Source: an uncultured Verrucomicrobiae bacterium
GTDB taxonomy: Bacteria; Verrucomicrobiota; Verrucomicrobiia; Limisphaerales; UBA1100
DNA length: 64,000 nucleotides
Reading direction: 5' to 3'
Assembly (NCBI GenBank): GCA_937775205.1
Contig: CALKBX010000005.1
Location: 1-64,000, forward strand
In this document: one piece after another, positions 20,179 through 30,013 of the stretch
Numbering within the stretch: position 1 is the first letter of the stretch
How the letters are laid out: every line of letters begins with the position of its first letter
Notes under the pieces: generated by a model
Seen by the model: only the letters and a program-made list of their open reading frames with translations
What the model was told of the DNA's origin: nothing
The model's database searches: none
Position numbers and translations under genes: made by a program

Positions 20179-21012
20179 ATGATCGATGCCCACCAGCATT
20201 TTTGGCAACTGAGTAAGCCCTTCGATTACGCATGGCTGGACGATCCGAATCTTGCGTCCATTCGGCGTGATTATCTTCCAGCCGATCTCAAGCCACATCT
20301 TGATGCCGCCGGAATGCAGCAAAGTATTTTTGTGCAGACGCAGCATAATGTTGAAGAGAACCGCTGGGTGCTTGGAATGGCTGAAGAGGTTGACTGGCTG
20401 GTGGGTGTTGTGGGTTGGGTGGATTTGGCCAGCGAGGCGTGCGAGGAGCAATTGTTGGAATTCAAGAATCACCCAAAGTTCGTTGGCGTTCGTCACATCA
20501 CACAGGACGAGCCGGATAATGATTTCATCATCCGGCCTGAGATTATTCGTGGACTGAAGGTGTTAGAGAAACACCATGTGCCATTCGATCTGCTTTTTTA
20601 CGTTCAGCATCTCAAGCACGCTGACCAACTCGGTCGTGAACTGCCTGAACTACCGATGGTGATTGACCATCTCTCAAAACCAAAGATTAAGGAGCAGTCC
20701 CAAGATGACTGGTTGCCACAGCTTAAGGCCGCTGCGCAGCATGAGAACATTTACCTCAAACTTTCAGGTATGATTACCGAGGCTGATTGGGGAGATTGGA
20801 AGCCCGCTGATCTCAAGCCTTATGTTGACGCTGGTTTGGAGTTGTTCGGGCCAAAGCGTTGCATGTTCGGCAGCGACTGGCCCGTGTGCGAACTGGCTGG
20901 CAGCTACGAACAAGTGCACGATGCGCTCAAAGAAGTGCTTGGCCCAATCAGTGACGATGAAACCCACGAAATCTTTGAAGGCACCGCGCGGCGGTTTTAT
21001 GGAATCAAATAA
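20179..21012 (+). CDS. Amidohydrolase, L-fuconolactonase-like
   Basis: A 277-residue cytoplasmic amidohydrolase-2 family protein (COG3618 type). The ATG at 20179 gives the family start MIDAHQHFWQLSKPFDYAWL with the metal-binding HxH at residues 5-7, and the conserved FGSDWPVC lies near the C-terminus. Relatives hydrolyse L-fucono-1,5-lactone or related sugar lactones, a step after oxidation of L-fucose. It has no signal peptide, unlike the flanking sulfatases, so it should act on sugar already taken up. Its position 2 bp after one sulfatase and 4 bp before another is the best hint in the window that the substrate contains fucose. Related lactones such as those of rhamnose or galactose are alternatives. 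Confidence 0.8.
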   Translation: MIDAHQHFWQLSKPFDYAWLDDPNLASIRRDYLPADLKPHLDAAGMQQSIFVQTQHNVEENRWVLGMAEEVDWLVGVVGWVDLASEACEEQLLEFKNHPKFVGVRHITQDEPDNDFIIRPEIIRGLKVLEKHHVPFDLLFYVQHLKHADQLGRELPELPMVIDHLSKPKIKEQSQDDWLPQLKAAAQHENIYLKLSGMITEADWGDWKPADLKPYVDAGLELFGPKRCMFGSDWPVCELAGSYEQVHDALKEVLGPISDDETHEIFEGTARRFYGIK

Positions 21013-21015
21013 AAA

Positions 21016-22518
21016 ATGAAAACTTTTTGTTGTACAATTATTTTGCTTTGCGTGCTCCCTGCCTTTGGCGAAAAACCCAACGTCATTCTCGTTTACGTGG
21101 ACGATATGGGTTACGGCGATGCTTCGTGTTTGAATCCGCGCGCGAAATTTAAGACGCCGAATATTGACCGACTGGCGCGGGAGGGGTTGACGTTTACCGA
21201 CGGGCATTGCTCGGACACAGTTTGCACACCGTCGCGGTATGGATTGCTCACGGGGCGTTATGCTTGGCGCACCACGCTGAAGCGCGGGGTGATGGTCGCG
21301 GAGGCAAAATGTTTGATTGCCGATGGGCGGATTACGTTGGCGTCGTTGCTTGGTGCTAATGGGTACGCCACGGCGATGGTGGGCAAGTGGCATTTGGGGA
21401 TGGATTTTCCGGGCACGAAGGGCAACCGAGATTGGAGCAAACCGGTGCGCGATATGCCGCTGGACAAGGGGTTCGGGTATTTCTGGGGCATTCCGGCCTC
21501 GATGAATTATGGGGTGTTGGCGTGGTTTGATGGACGGCGGGCGAAGGTGCCGCCCACGCAATTCACTCGCAAAAAGCCTAACGCGATTGCGATTGACGAT
21601 TACCGAATCAAACCGCCCTACCAGGCTAAGCCGCGCAAGCCAAATGATCTCGAAGTGGCGCCGGATTTTGTGGACGTCGAATGCCTCGACCGGTTCACGA
21701 CTCAAGCGCTCAAGTGGCTCGATGGTCGCGCGGCGGATGCTCGCAATGGAACCCCCTTCTTTTTATATCTGCCGTACACCTCGCCGCATAAGCCGGTGAT
21801 TCCTCTGGAAAAATTTCGCGGCCAAGGCAAGGCCGGCGCGTACGGCGAATTTATGATCGAGACCGACCACCACCTCGGCCGCATTCTGAAATGGCTCGAT
21901 GATCAAAAGTTCGCCAAGAACACAATGGTCATTTTCACCAGTGACAACGGCCCGGAAAAAACTTGGCTCGAACGAATCAAGCGCTTCGGCCATCACAGCA
22001 GCGGCATTTATCGCGAAGGTAAACGTTCGATCTATGAGGGTGGCCACCGTGTGCCGTTTATCATCCGTTGGCCCGCGCAGGTGAAGGCCGGTTCCAAATG
22101 GAATCGCCCGGTTTGCCAAACGGATTTGCTGTCGACCTTCGCCGAAATGCTCGGCAAACGACTTCCAGAAAATGCCGGCGAGGATAGCATCAGTTTTTAT
22201 CGTGTGCTGCGCGGTGTGAAGGAAAGCGCTCTCGCTGAGCGCGTGGCGATGGCGCATCACAGTTCGCAAGGCCGCTTTGCCATCCGCGAGGGCAATTGGA
22301 AGTTGGTGATGGAGGATGGTCGGAGAGGTAAACGAGAGCTGTTTGATTTGTCGAAAGATTCCGGCGAAACAAAAAACATCATTTCCAATCATCCCGAAGT
22401 AGTCATTCGCCTCACCGCCAAGCTTACCTCAATGATCCGCAATGGCCGGAGCTCACCCGGGCCGGTTCAAAAAAACGACACGCCGCCTTGGCGTGAATTG
22501 GTTTGGATGAAACAATGA
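21016..22518 (+). CDS. Sulfatase, arylsulfatase A-like
   Basis: Secreted sulfatase of 500 residues, signal peptide [18 protein letters not shown]. Metal site VDDMGYGD, formylglycine Cys70 in CTPSR followed by [12 protein letters not shown], then [13 protein letters not shown] and the second block [10 protein letters not shown], with the [13 protein letters not shown] segment expected downstream. It begins 4 bp after the fuconolactonase-like gene, and its TGA overlaps the next sulfatase start, so it belongs to the same transcript. Nothing anomalous is seen. Confidence 0.93.
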   Translation: MKTFCCTIILLCVLPAFGEKPNVILVYVDDMGYGDASCLNPRAKFKTPNIDRLAREGLTFTDGHCSDTVCTPSRYGLLTGRYAWRTTLKRGVMVAEAKCLIADGRITLASLLGANGYATAMVGKWHLGMDFPGTKGNRDWSKPVRDMPLDKGFGYFWGIPASMNYGVLAWFDGRRAKVPPTQFTRKKPNAIAIDDYRIKPPYQAKPRKPNDLEVAPDFVDVECLDRFTTQALKWLDGRAADARNGTPFFLYLPYTSPHKPVIPLEKFRGQGKAGAYGEFMIETDHHLGRILKWLDDQKFAKNTMVIFTSDNGPEKTWLERIKRFGHHSSGIYREGKRSIYEGGHRVPFIIRWPAQVKAGSKWNRPVCQTDLLSTFAEMLGKRLPENAGEDSISFYRVLRGVKESALAERVAMAHHSSQGRFAIREGNWKLVMEDGRRGKRELFDLSKDSGETKNIISNHPEVVIRLTAKLTSMIRNGRSSPGPVQKNDTPPWRELVWMKQ

Positions 22519-23837
22519 AGAAAATACTCTTAAAGTATTTGATGCTGGTGGCCGTCTGGGTTCAGGCCGCCGAACGACCCAACATCCTTTTCATTTTTGC
22601 GGATGATGTCGGGCAGGAGGTTCTCCGATGTTACGGGGGCCAATCCTACCAAACGCCGCACCTCGATGAACTGGCTCGTACTGGGATGAGGTTTAATCAT
22701 GCCTATAGCATGCCCGTTTGCCATCCTTCGCGGCTGACTTTGATGTCCGGCAAATATCCGTTTAGGCATGGGAAAGTGACTTGGGGCGATTACCCGAAGA
22801 AAGAGGAGGCGCATACTTTTTCAAATTACTTGCGGAAGGCCGGATACAAAACGGCCATCGCGGGCAAGTGGCAGATGTGTTTACTTAAAGACGATCCCCT
22901 TCATCCGCGTCGACTGGGGTTCGACCATTGGGATCTTTTTGGTTGGCACGAGGGCCCGAGGTTTTATGAGCCCATGATCTATCATAATGGCAAGGTGCGG
23001 GGCGACACCTTGGGTCATTATGGGCCTGATCTTTATGTGCGTAGCCTGATTGAATTCATGAAGGCTAATCGTGATCGTCCTTTTTTGGCTTACTATTCGA
23101 TGGCGGTTGCTCATGAGGTGACTGATGATTTGGAGACACCCGTGCCTCACGGTCCGTTCGGTCGTTACGATAACTATGCGGAAATGGTTGCGGAAATGGA
23201 CCGCGCCGTTGGCCGGTTGGTGGCGGCACTTAATGCCCTCAAACTTCGTGATAAAACACTCATCCTTTTTGTGGCCGACAACGGGACTCCGCCTGAAATC
23301 ATCATTCGTGCGGAGGGCAAAAAACTCATCAAAATTCCTGTCGTCTCGCGACAAAACGGACGGGATGTGCCCGGCGGCAAGAAGCAGTTGAATAACGCCG
23401 GCACCAACGTGCCGATGATTGCCAATTGGCCGGGCACCATTAAAGAAGGGCAGGTGGTTGATGACCTTGTGGACTTCAGTGATTTACTGCCGACCTTTCT
23501 GGAATTGGCCGGGGCCCCGCTTCCTGCGGGTCGCAATCTGGACGGGGTAAGTTTCGCCAATCGCCTGCGAGGCAAAGGCGCCTCACCGCGTTCTTTTACT
23601 TATTGTGAGGAAGCGGTGTTACCCAAGCCCGGCGGGGTGGAACCTGATGGAAGGAGTTCCGGCCTCAAATGGGTGCGCAATCAGGATTGGAAACTCTATA
23701 ATGATGGTCGCCTTTTTCACATGGCCAAGGACCCGCTGGAAAAACGGCCATCAAAGATCGGTCAGGATAGGCCGAAAGAGGCAGCGATGCGTAAAGTGCT
23801 TTTGAAGACTTTTAAGAAACTGGGCCTGAAACCTTAA
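22515..23837 (+). CDS. Sulfatase with CHPSR motif, last of a four-gene run
   Basis: Secreted sulfatase of 440 residues. The ATG at 22515 overlaps the upstream stop (ATGA) and begins the signal peptide [19 protein letters not shown]. The N-terminal metal block is FADDVGQEV, the formylglycine Cys69 lies in CHPSR followed by [13 protein letters not shown], and GKWQM replaces the more common GKWHL. The second metal block is VADNGTPPE. It ends in GLKP just before about 160 bp of non-coding sequence. The substrate is unknown; the context with the fuconolactonase-like gene suggests a sulfated fucan. Confidence 0.9.
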   Translation: MKKILLKYLMLVAVWVQAAERPNILFIFADDVGQEVLRCYGGQSYQTPHLDELARTGMRFNHAYSMPVCHPSRLTLMSGKYPFRHGKVTWGDYPKKEEAHTFSNYLRKAGYKTAIAGKWQMCLLKDDPLHPRRLGFDHWDLFGWHEGPRFYEPMIYHNGKVRGDTLGHYGPDLYVRSLIEFMKANRDRPFLAYYSMAVAHEVTDDLETPVPHGPFGRYDNYAEMVAEMDRAVGRLVAALNALKLRDKTLILFVADNGTPPEIIIRAEGKKLIKIPVVSRQNGRDVPGGKKQLNNAGTNVPMIANWPGTIKEGQVVDDLVDFSDLLPTFLELAGAPLPAGRNLDGVSFANRLRGKGASPRSFTYCEEAVLPKPGGVEPDGRSSGLKWVRNQDWKLYNDGRLFHMAKDPLEKRPSKIGQDRPKEAAMRKVLLKTFKKLGLKP

Positions 23838-23927
23838 TAAAAAACCAGTAAGTGAGTTTCCAATGTTGTTCGTTAGGTTTGATTTCCATCACCCGCACCA
23901 TCTTCATTTTGTAGCTCAAAACAGCAC

Positions 23928-23997
23928 TAATTTGTATGTTCAAAGCGTTGGAATTACTGAATAAATTCGACCCTTCAAGGGTCTTAACATACAATTA
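23928..23997. promoter_or_regulatory. Nested inverted repeats upstream of DUF1552 gene
   Basis: The arm TAATTTGTATGTT (23928-23940) is matched by AACATACAATTA (23986-23997), complementary except for one extra base. Between them, at 23969-23983, is a perfect 7-1-7 palindrome GACCCTTCAAGGGTC. There is no T-run after it. The pair lies just before the likely DUF1552 start, so it may be an operator or a leader structure; function is inferred only from position. Confidence 0.4.
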
Positions 23998-24017
23998 TGC
24001 CTGATTTGAAAGGGACT

Positions 24018-25322
24018 ATGATTAATCGAAGAAAAATGCTTCAAGGAATGGCAGCAGCGGCTGTTGCAGCTCCACTGTTTCCGGGTCTCGCTCAGGCGGC
24101 ATCCAACAAGAGGAAGCCTAAGCGGGTTATTTTCTTTTTGCAGAATCAAGGCTTTGATCCTTATACCGCAATTCCAAAGGGCCTGAAGGAAGACTGCTCG
24201 CTGAAAAGCTTTGAGTTCGAGGAGCCCATCAAAGCACTTGAACCCCTCAAGGACAGGCTTCACATCATTAACGGCCTCCATGGCCGGCATACCAGCCCGA
24301 GCCACAGTGCTTTCTTCGGGGCTCTCGGCGGCTACCGTGGCGGGATTGGAAGTCCTCCGCGCGGCGCAACGATCGATCATGTCATCAGCCAGCATTTGCC
24401 GGAGACCGTTTTGCCCCACCTCTGTATTGGGATGGATTCCCTGCCCAACATGCGGTCACGGCCGACCTTGGCGACACTTTCAGCCACCGGTCCCGGGAAG
24501 CCGATTTTCATGCATTCGAATCCGCAGGCTCTTTACCAGGCTCTCTTCGGTAGCATATCCACCGGCGAAGTGAGAGAGCGTTACGAGGCTCGCTCAAACG
24601 TGTTGCGTTCGGTGGAAAGAATCGCTCAGCAAAATTCTCATGGTCTGCCGGCGGATGAAAAGGAGCGTTACAGCAGCTACACTGATGGTTTCCGTGACAT
24701 GAATGGTCTCCGTGGTCGGCTTGCCAATATTTCCGATCACCTCAAGAAATTTGCTCCGGAATACGGGGAGAAATTTACCAACCCCGAATTCGAGACCGAT
24801 TGGCATGATTCCTTGCTTGATCTGGGCATCTCCGCCCTCAAGTCAGGCATCACCAACACGCTCACCATTGGTTCAGGAAGAGGAGAGATTTTTGGCGCTT
24901 GGAAGGGTCTCGGGGTTGATAAGCAAGGCCATAACTTAGGCCACATGCCTCAACCGAATAACGAGATCTGGGTTAAGATTCGCCATTACAACTGCCGTAT
25001 GCTGGCCAAGCTGGTCAAGGAACTCGAATCGATGCCCGAGGGCGATGGGACCATGATGGACAACTCGCTGATTGTTTACACTAGCAACAACGCGGATAAA
25101 CAACACACTTCTGGAGCCAATTGGCCCTTCATCCTCATCGGCAACCCTGCCGGACCGCTCAAGACCGGCCAATTTACTCAAATGGCAAAGCGCCCCATCA
25201 ATGATTTATACACCACCCTGTTGCATGCCGTCGGTGCGCCTGCCGACCGGTTCAACATGGACAAGAACCTTGCCGAAAACTACAGCTCCAAGGTTGGCCC
25301 AATCGAGGAACTCTTGGCGTAA
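24018..25322 (+). CDS. DUF1552 family secreted protein, Tat-like signal
   Basis: A 434-residue member of the DUF1552 family, found almost only in Planctomycetes, Verrucomicrobia and relatives and usually encoded beside DUF1592-type cytochrome proteins. The function is not established; the fold is thought to be related to alkaline phosphatase/sulfatase-like proteins. I prefer the ATG at 24018, which gives a twin-arginine-like leader [19 protein letters not shown]; the ATG at 23997 adds seven residues and overlaps an inverted repeat. Characteristic stretches are [30 protein letters not shown] and [12 protein letters not shown]. It is 3 bp from the DUF1592-type gene, in the reverse of the order I regard as usual. 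Confidence 0.85.
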   Translation: MINRRKMLQGMAAAAVAAPLFPGLAQAASNKRKPKRVIFFLQNQGFDPYTAIPKGLKEDCSLKSFEFEEPIKALEPLKDRLHIINGLHGRHTSPSHSAFFGALGGYRGGIGSPPRGATIDHVISQHLPETVLPHLCIGMDSLPNMRSRPTLATLSATGPGKPIFMHSNPQALYQALFGSISTGEVRERYEARSNVLRSVERIAQQNSHGLPADEKERYSSYTDGFRDMNGLRGRLANISDHLKKFAPEYGEKFTNPEFETDWHDSLLDLGISALKSGITNTLTIGSGRGEIFGAWKGLGVDKQGHNLGHMPQPNNEIWVKIRHYNCRMLAKLVKELESMPEGDGTMMDNSLIVYTSNNADKQHTSGANWPFILIGNPAGPLKTGQFTQMAKRPINDLYTTLLHAVGAPADRFNMDKNLAENYSSKVGPIEELLA

Positions 25323-25325
25323 GCC

Positions 25326-27656
25326 ATGAATCGTTTTCTGCTGTTCCTTGCTGCGGGGGTGCTCGCCGTCCAAGCGGCTCCTTCGCCGTCCTTCAAGCGG
25401 GATGCACTGCCGTTTCTTGAGCAATACTGTTTCGATTGTCATGATGCGGAAACAAAGAAGGGGGAACTTGCCCTTGATGAACTCACTGAGGTGACACCTG
25501 AGAGCTTCGGGGTATGGAAGCGCGTTTGGGAACAGGTAGCCCTCAAGGAAATGCCGCCCAAGAAGAAAAAAAACCAGCCCGATGCAAAGGAGCGTTTGCG
25601 TCTAGCCAATTGGATTGCGGATGGGCTTGAACAGGCGATGAAGGAGAAGGGCGGGTTCAACACACATCTGCTTCCGGCTAAGGGAAACTATCTCGATCAC
25701 GATCTGTTGTTCGGGGAACTGCCGAAGAATCTTGAGCCCGCGTCCACGCCTGCCCGTATCTGGCGGATTCATCCGCAGGAGCACCTTGTCCGGCTCAACG
25801 AGCTCATTAACAAGGAGCCAGAATACAATCCGAAAGCCCCTGGCTTACGTACTCGCGGAGATCACATATCGTGGAACAATCAGGGTGAGGTGAAGGTGTA
25901 CTACGGGCTGGACAGAATCAAAGGCCAGGTGGGCGGTTCTGCAGCCTATGCCGCGGCGATTACGGGATTTTCCTCAATCTTGAATACAACAGGCGACCAT
26001 GGTTTGCGGAGTTATCCGATTCTTTATTCCGTGAATGGCGCCCAGGCTTCCCAAATCGCTAGGCATGCCGAAGACATCATTCGCTTCATGGCCTATGGCC
26101 CCAAGATTGAACCCTACCAATTTTCAGGAAAATTGCCGGAGAAGTACAAAGACGTAGACATTCGAGGTACCGTCGAGAGCCTATTCTACAAGGAGGAGGT
26201 CATGCGTCCGCTCTCTCCCGTTTATGATCTCGTTCAGGCAGAAAATCCTTCCGAGGAAAAACTTCGGGCAGCCGTTGATTTTCTTTTTGAAGCCCTTACC
26301 TTCCGCGAACCCTCTTCAAAGGAATCCGACGTTTACCTCAAGATTCTCAAGGATTCAGTCGCCGACCTTGGGCTCAAGGAAGGCGTAATCCTCGGCCTCA
26401 CCCCCATCTTTCTTGACCGGGACGCTCTCTTCCGCCCGGAGCTTGCCCAATACGGCAAGCCGGGCAAATACGGGCGGGTGATGCTCCAAGGGAATGAACT
26501 GGCCCTCGCAGTCAATGGTGCCTTTAGCTACCTCAAGCCGGATGCGGAACTCAAGAAAGCGCTCAAGGAAGGCCGCCTCAAGACACGCGACGACGTCAGG
26601 CGCGAAGTCATCCGGATTCTTTCCGATGAAAGCATTCGCAAGCCCCGAGTCCTTCAGTTCTTCCATGAATATTTTGATTACGACCTGGCGGGCGGTATTT
26701 GCAAGGACGGCAAGGCCCTGTCCAAAGCCGGTGGGGGAGCTAAATTCCCAAACGTGATGTTTGGTATGACCGCCAGTGTGGACCGGCTAGTCGAACTCAT
26801 CTTGCAGGAGGATAAACAAGTCCTGAAGGAACTCCTGACTACTGATAGAGTAATCCTCGAAGCGGGGAGCGACAGCCTCTATTTCAGCACTCGGGAAAAC
26901 CTGAAAAAGGCCCCGCCTCGAGACAAGAAGGACAAGAAAAAGAAGCCCACCCCTGAGGAACTTGGCTATGTCGCCTTGTCCAAAGGCGAGCGGATCAACG
27001 TCCGTATTCCAGCAGTCAAGTTCACTAACGGAAGGAGTGCTCGTACGCTCGTAAGATTGCCGAAGGAGGAACGAAGGGGCATCCTTACCCATCCATCCTG
27101 GTTGGTTTCCCACTCTGACGCCATGGATAACCATGCTATTCTTCGAGGTAAATGGATCCGGGAGCGCTTACTTGGGGGTGCCGTTCCAGAAGTGCCCATC
27201 ACGGTGGATGCCCAGTTGCCCGACGAACCTAAGAACACCCTAAGGGAACGGATGCGGGTCACCCGTGTGGCCGAATGCTGGCGCTGCCACCGCAAGATGG
27301 ATCCACTTGGTCTCCCTTTCGAGATGTACAACCATCTGGGACTCCGCCGCACCACCGAGCTTGGTAAACCTGTGGACACTTCGGGCGAAATAATAGATAG
27401 CGGAGACCCTTCCTTGGATGGCCCGGTGAAAAACGCATTGGAAATGATCGACAAACTCGCCGCAAGCGAACGCGTCGAGCAGGTGTTCGTCCGTCATGCC
27501 TTCCGCTTCTGGATGGGCCGCAACGAGACCCTCGAGGATGCTCCCACGCTGCAGGCCGCCCATCGCGCCTACAAGGAAAACGATGGCAGCATGAAAGCTC
27601 TCCTTACCTCGCTGCTCACTTCCGACGCCTTCCTCTACCGAAAAGTGGAGCCGTAA
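25326..27656 (+). CDS. DUF1592/DUF1588-type planctomycete cytochrome protein
   Basis: A 776-residue secreted protein. It has a signal peptide, an N-terminal cytochrome-like domain with CFDCH at residues 35-39 and the EMPPKKKK segment typical of these proteins, then the DUF1592/DUF1588 region with ILTHPSWLVSHSD, RGKWIRERLL and VPITVDAQLP, a second heme-type motif CWRCH at 651-655 followed by KMDPLGLPFEMYN, and a DUF1585 C-terminus (RHAFRFWMGRNETLEDAPTL). The family is assumed to be involved in redox chemistry in the periplasm, but no reaction is known. It follows the DUF1552 gene by 3 bp, so they form a pair. Confidence 0.87.
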   Translation: MNRFLLFLAAGVLAVQAAPSPSFKRDALPFLEQYCFDCHDAETKKGELALDELTEVTPESFGVWKRVWEQVALKEMPPKKKKNQPDAKERLRLANWIADGLEQAMKEKGGFNTHLLPAKGNYLDHDLLFGELPKNLEPASTPARIWRIHPQEHLVRLNELINKEPEYNPKAPGLRTRGDHISWNNQGEVKVYYGLDRIKGQVGGSAAYAAAITGFSSILNTTGDHGLRSYPILYSVNGAQASQIARHAEDIIRFMAYGPKIEPYQFSGKLPEKYKDVDIRGTVESLFYKEEVMRPLSPVYDLVQAENPSEEKLRAAVDFLFEALTFREPSSKESDVYLKILKDSVADLGLKEGVILGLTPIFLDRDALFRPELAQYGKPGKYGRVMLQGNELALAVNGAFSYLKPDAELKKALKEGRLKTRDDVRREVIRILSDESIRKPRVLQFFHEYFDYDLAGGICKDGKALSKAGGGAKFPNVMFGMTASVDRLVELILQEDKQVLKELLTTDRVILEAGSDSLYFSTRENLKKAPPRDKKDKKKKPTPEELGYVALSKGERINVRIPAVKFTNGRSARTLVRLPKEERRGILTHPSWLVSHSDAMDNHAILRGKWIRERLLGGAVPEVPITVDAQLPDEPKNTLRERMRVTRVAECWRCHRKMDPLGLPFEMYNHLGLRRTTELGKPVDTSGEIIDSGDPSLDGPVKNALEMIDKLAASERVEQVFVRHAFRFWMGRNETLEDAPTLQAAHRAYKENDGSMKALLTSLLTSDAFLYRKVEP

Positions 27657-27785
27657 CAGGCCGGCTAAGTGACATAGGTTATTGAATAAACACAGTCTTG
27701 GTCACACTCTGGCCTGAGCCCAGACCTGCAAAGCAAAGTCTGACGCTGAGAAATCCATTCAACCAAAAGCCAAAGAAAAACTCTG

Positions 27786-28676
27786 ATGAGAATCTTCCTA
27801 CCATTAATAATTTTAATCATCTTCACCTTGCAGGCTGGCTGGGCTGCCCAGGGTAATAAAGCCATTCGTGTTTGGCCGGGAAAAGCACCTGATGAACCGG
27901 CTGGGATTGAAGTGAAAAAAGCTGAAGCGGTTACTGGGTCCGATGGAGTGATCCGGATACCTTATGTGGATACACCGGAGCTGATTCATTTCCCTGCAGA
28001 TCCCAAGAAAGCGACAGGAACCTGTATCATTGTTTGCCCTGGTGGCGGCTATGGGAAGCTCGCCTGGAACAAGGAAGGCACAGAGATCGCCACCTGGCTC
28101 AATACGCTTGGGGTTGAAGCAGTGGCGCTGAAGTACCGGGTGCCACGGCGCGATCGTGAGAAGCCGCATCCGTGGCCTCTACAGGATCTGCAACGTTCGA
28201 TTCGTCTGGTTCGCTCCAAAGCGGCTGAATGGAAGATCGACCCTAAGCGAATCGGCGTCATGGGATTTAGTGCTGGCGGTCATTTGGCGGTCATGTCTGC
28301 TTCTTATCAGAATGAAGATTCCTATAAGCCCATTGATGCTATCGATAAACTGGATGTGCGGCCTAATTTTATGGTGCTGATTTATCCGGCCTATCTCGGC
28401 AACTCGAGGAAGGATTCTTCAAAACTTGATCCGCTGGTTAAGGTGGATGCCAAAACGCCTCCGACCTTTATCGCGATTACTCATGATGACGCGGATCGCG
28501 GGCTCTTTGCTGCACTATACTATGCCGAACTCATGCGCAATCGGGTTATGGCGGAACTGCACATTTACAGTAAGGGCGGCCACGGTTATGGTCTGCGGCC
28601 GAGCACCAATCCGGTTTCCAGTTGGCCATTACGACTGGAAGACTGGCTTCGTGCGAGTGATTGGTTGAAGCGGTAA
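27786..28676 (+). CDS. Secreted alpha/beta hydrolase, acetyl-esterase-like
   Basis: A 296-residue exported esterase related to those annotated as acetylxylan esterase or xylanase-associated esterase. Signal peptide MRIFLPLIILIIFTLQAGWA. The oxyanion stretch is CPGGGYGKLA, the nucleophile Ser162 lies in GFSAGGHLA, and Asp234 or Asp235 (THDDADRG) and His266 (GGHGYGL) complete a plausible triad. It probably removes acetyl groups from sugars. About 130 bp of non-coding DNA precede it and the PQQ-like protein gene follows by 6 bp. Confidence 0.87.
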   Translation: MRIFLPLIILIIFTLQAGWAAQGNKAIRVWPGKAPDEPAGIEVKKAEAVTGSDGVIRIPYVDTPELIHFPADPKKATGTCIIVCPGGGYGKLAWNKEGTEIATWLNTLGVEAVALKYRVPRRDREKPHPWPLQDLQRSIRLVRSKAAEWKIDPKRIGVMGFSAGGHLAVMSASYQNEDSYKPIDAIDKLDVRPNFMVLIYPAYLGNSRKDSSKLDPLVKVDAKTPPTFIAITHDDADRGLFAALYYAELMRNRVMAELHIYSKGGHGYGLRPSTNPVSSWPLRLEDWLRASDWLKR

Positions 28677-28682
28677 AAAATT

Positions 28683-29993
28683 ATGGGAAATTTGCTTCAA
28701 ATTTTTATGGCTTGGTGGATCGTCTTTAATTTCACCATAGGTTCGGCTGTGGCGGCCGATCCGGAAAATGAATGGACGCGGTTTAGGGGGCCGAACGGTA
28801 CTGGCATTAGTAAGGCCAAAACAATTCCCACAAAGTGGACCGCCAAGGATTACAACTGGATTATTAAACTGCCCGGAACCGGTAGTAGCTCGCCGGTTAT
28901 TTGGAAGCAACAACTCTTCCTTACCTGCAATGATCTCAAGAAATCCATACGCACGGTTTTATGTTTGAATGCTCAGGATGGGAAGGCTCTCTGGCGCCGG
29001 GATTATCCTTACACCGGTTACCGGGTGCATCGTGATAACGACTTTGCTTCGGCAACTCCGACTGTGGACGAGGATGGCGTGGTGGTGGTCTGGTCGATGC
29101 CTAAGCAACTGCTTATGCTGGCGCTGAATCTTAAAGGAGAGGAAGTTTGGCGTAAGGATTTAGGGCCGTATGTGAGCATACATGGGTCGGCTAGTTCGCC
29201 GATTATTGTTGGTGACTTGGTAATACTCGCAAATGACCAGATGAATCCGCAAGTCATGAAACGGTTTTTACCGAAGGATGCCTCTATGGTTCCTGAGAAA
29301 AGCTTTCTGATTGCGATCGATCGTAAGACTGGAAAAACACGCTGGAAAGTTGAACGCCGTACCGTGCTTGCCGGATATAGCACCCCTTGTATTCGGCAGA
29401 CCGGAGGTGCACCGGAATTGGTGTTTTCCAGCACGGCGCATGGGATGACGGGCGTAGATTTGCTTAGTGGCAAGGTCAACTGGGAGATCAAAGGGATTTT
29501 AAGAAGTCGCGTGGTGGGCTCACCGCAACTCTATAAGGATTTGGTGTTCGGCAGTCATGGATCCGGGTTGTCTGCACAAAGATTTGTGGCAGTACGAGCA
29601 CCTCGAGCAGGCGGGGCGAAGGAGCCAGTGGTGGCCTATAACGTGTATCAATCCCCTCCACTCGTGCCTAGTTGTCTGGTCAAGGATGACCTTCTATTTC
29701 TATGGACCGATAGTGGTATTGTTAGTTGCCTTGATGCACAGACGGGCAAACAACATTGGCGTGAACGTGTGGGGGGAAGCTATTACTCCTCACCAATTTG
29801 GATTGATGGTCACTTATACTGTACTAGTAAAGCAGGAGAAGTAGTGGTGATCGCGGCAACTAAAGAATTTAAAATTATAGCTAAAGTTCCACTCGGAGAA
29901 AAATGCTTTGCCGTTCCGTCTGTTGCTGGTGGGATCATGTATCAGCGAACCCAGACCCAGTTGTTTTCTTTAGGCGGAAAACTCAAAAAGTAA
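28683..29993 (+). CDS. Secreted PQQ-like beta-propeller protein
   Basis: A 436-residue exported propeller of the PQQ-like/outer-membrane-assembly BamB-like repeat type. Repeats of the form LNAQDGKALWRRDY, LNLKGEEVWRKDL, IDRKTGKTRWKVER, VDLLSGKVNWEIKG and LDAQTGKQHWRERV are easy to see, so at least five blades are present. Members called 'PQQ-binding-like' in PVC genomes seldom have proven cofactor use. It lies 6 bp after the acetyl esterase and 20 bp before an SGNH hydrolase, suggesting one transcript of carbohydrate-related proteins. Confidence 0.87.
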   Translation: MGNLLQIFMAWWIVFNFTIGSAVAADPENEWTRFRGPNGTGISKAKTIPTKWTAKDYNWIIKLPGTGSSSPVIWKQQLFLTCNDLKKSIRTVLCLNAQDGKALWRRDYPYTGYRVHRDNDFASATPTVDEDGVVVVWSMPKQLLMLALNLKGEEVWRKDLGPYVSIHGSASSPIIVGDLVILANDQMNPQVMKRFLPKDASMVPEKSFLIAIDRKTGKTRWKVERRTVLAGYSTPCIRQTGGAPELVFSSTAHGMTGVDLLSGKVNWEIKGILRSRVVGSPQLYKDLVFGSHGSGLSAQRFVAVRAPRAGGAKEPVVAYNVYQSPPLVPSCLVKDDLLFLWTDSGIVSCLDAQTGKQHWRERVGGSYYSSPIWIDGHLYCTSKAGEVVVIAATKEFKIIAKVPLGEKCFAVPSVAGGIMYQRTQTQLFSLGGKLKK

Positions 29994-30013
29994 GATCACC
30001 GGTTCTCATTGAA

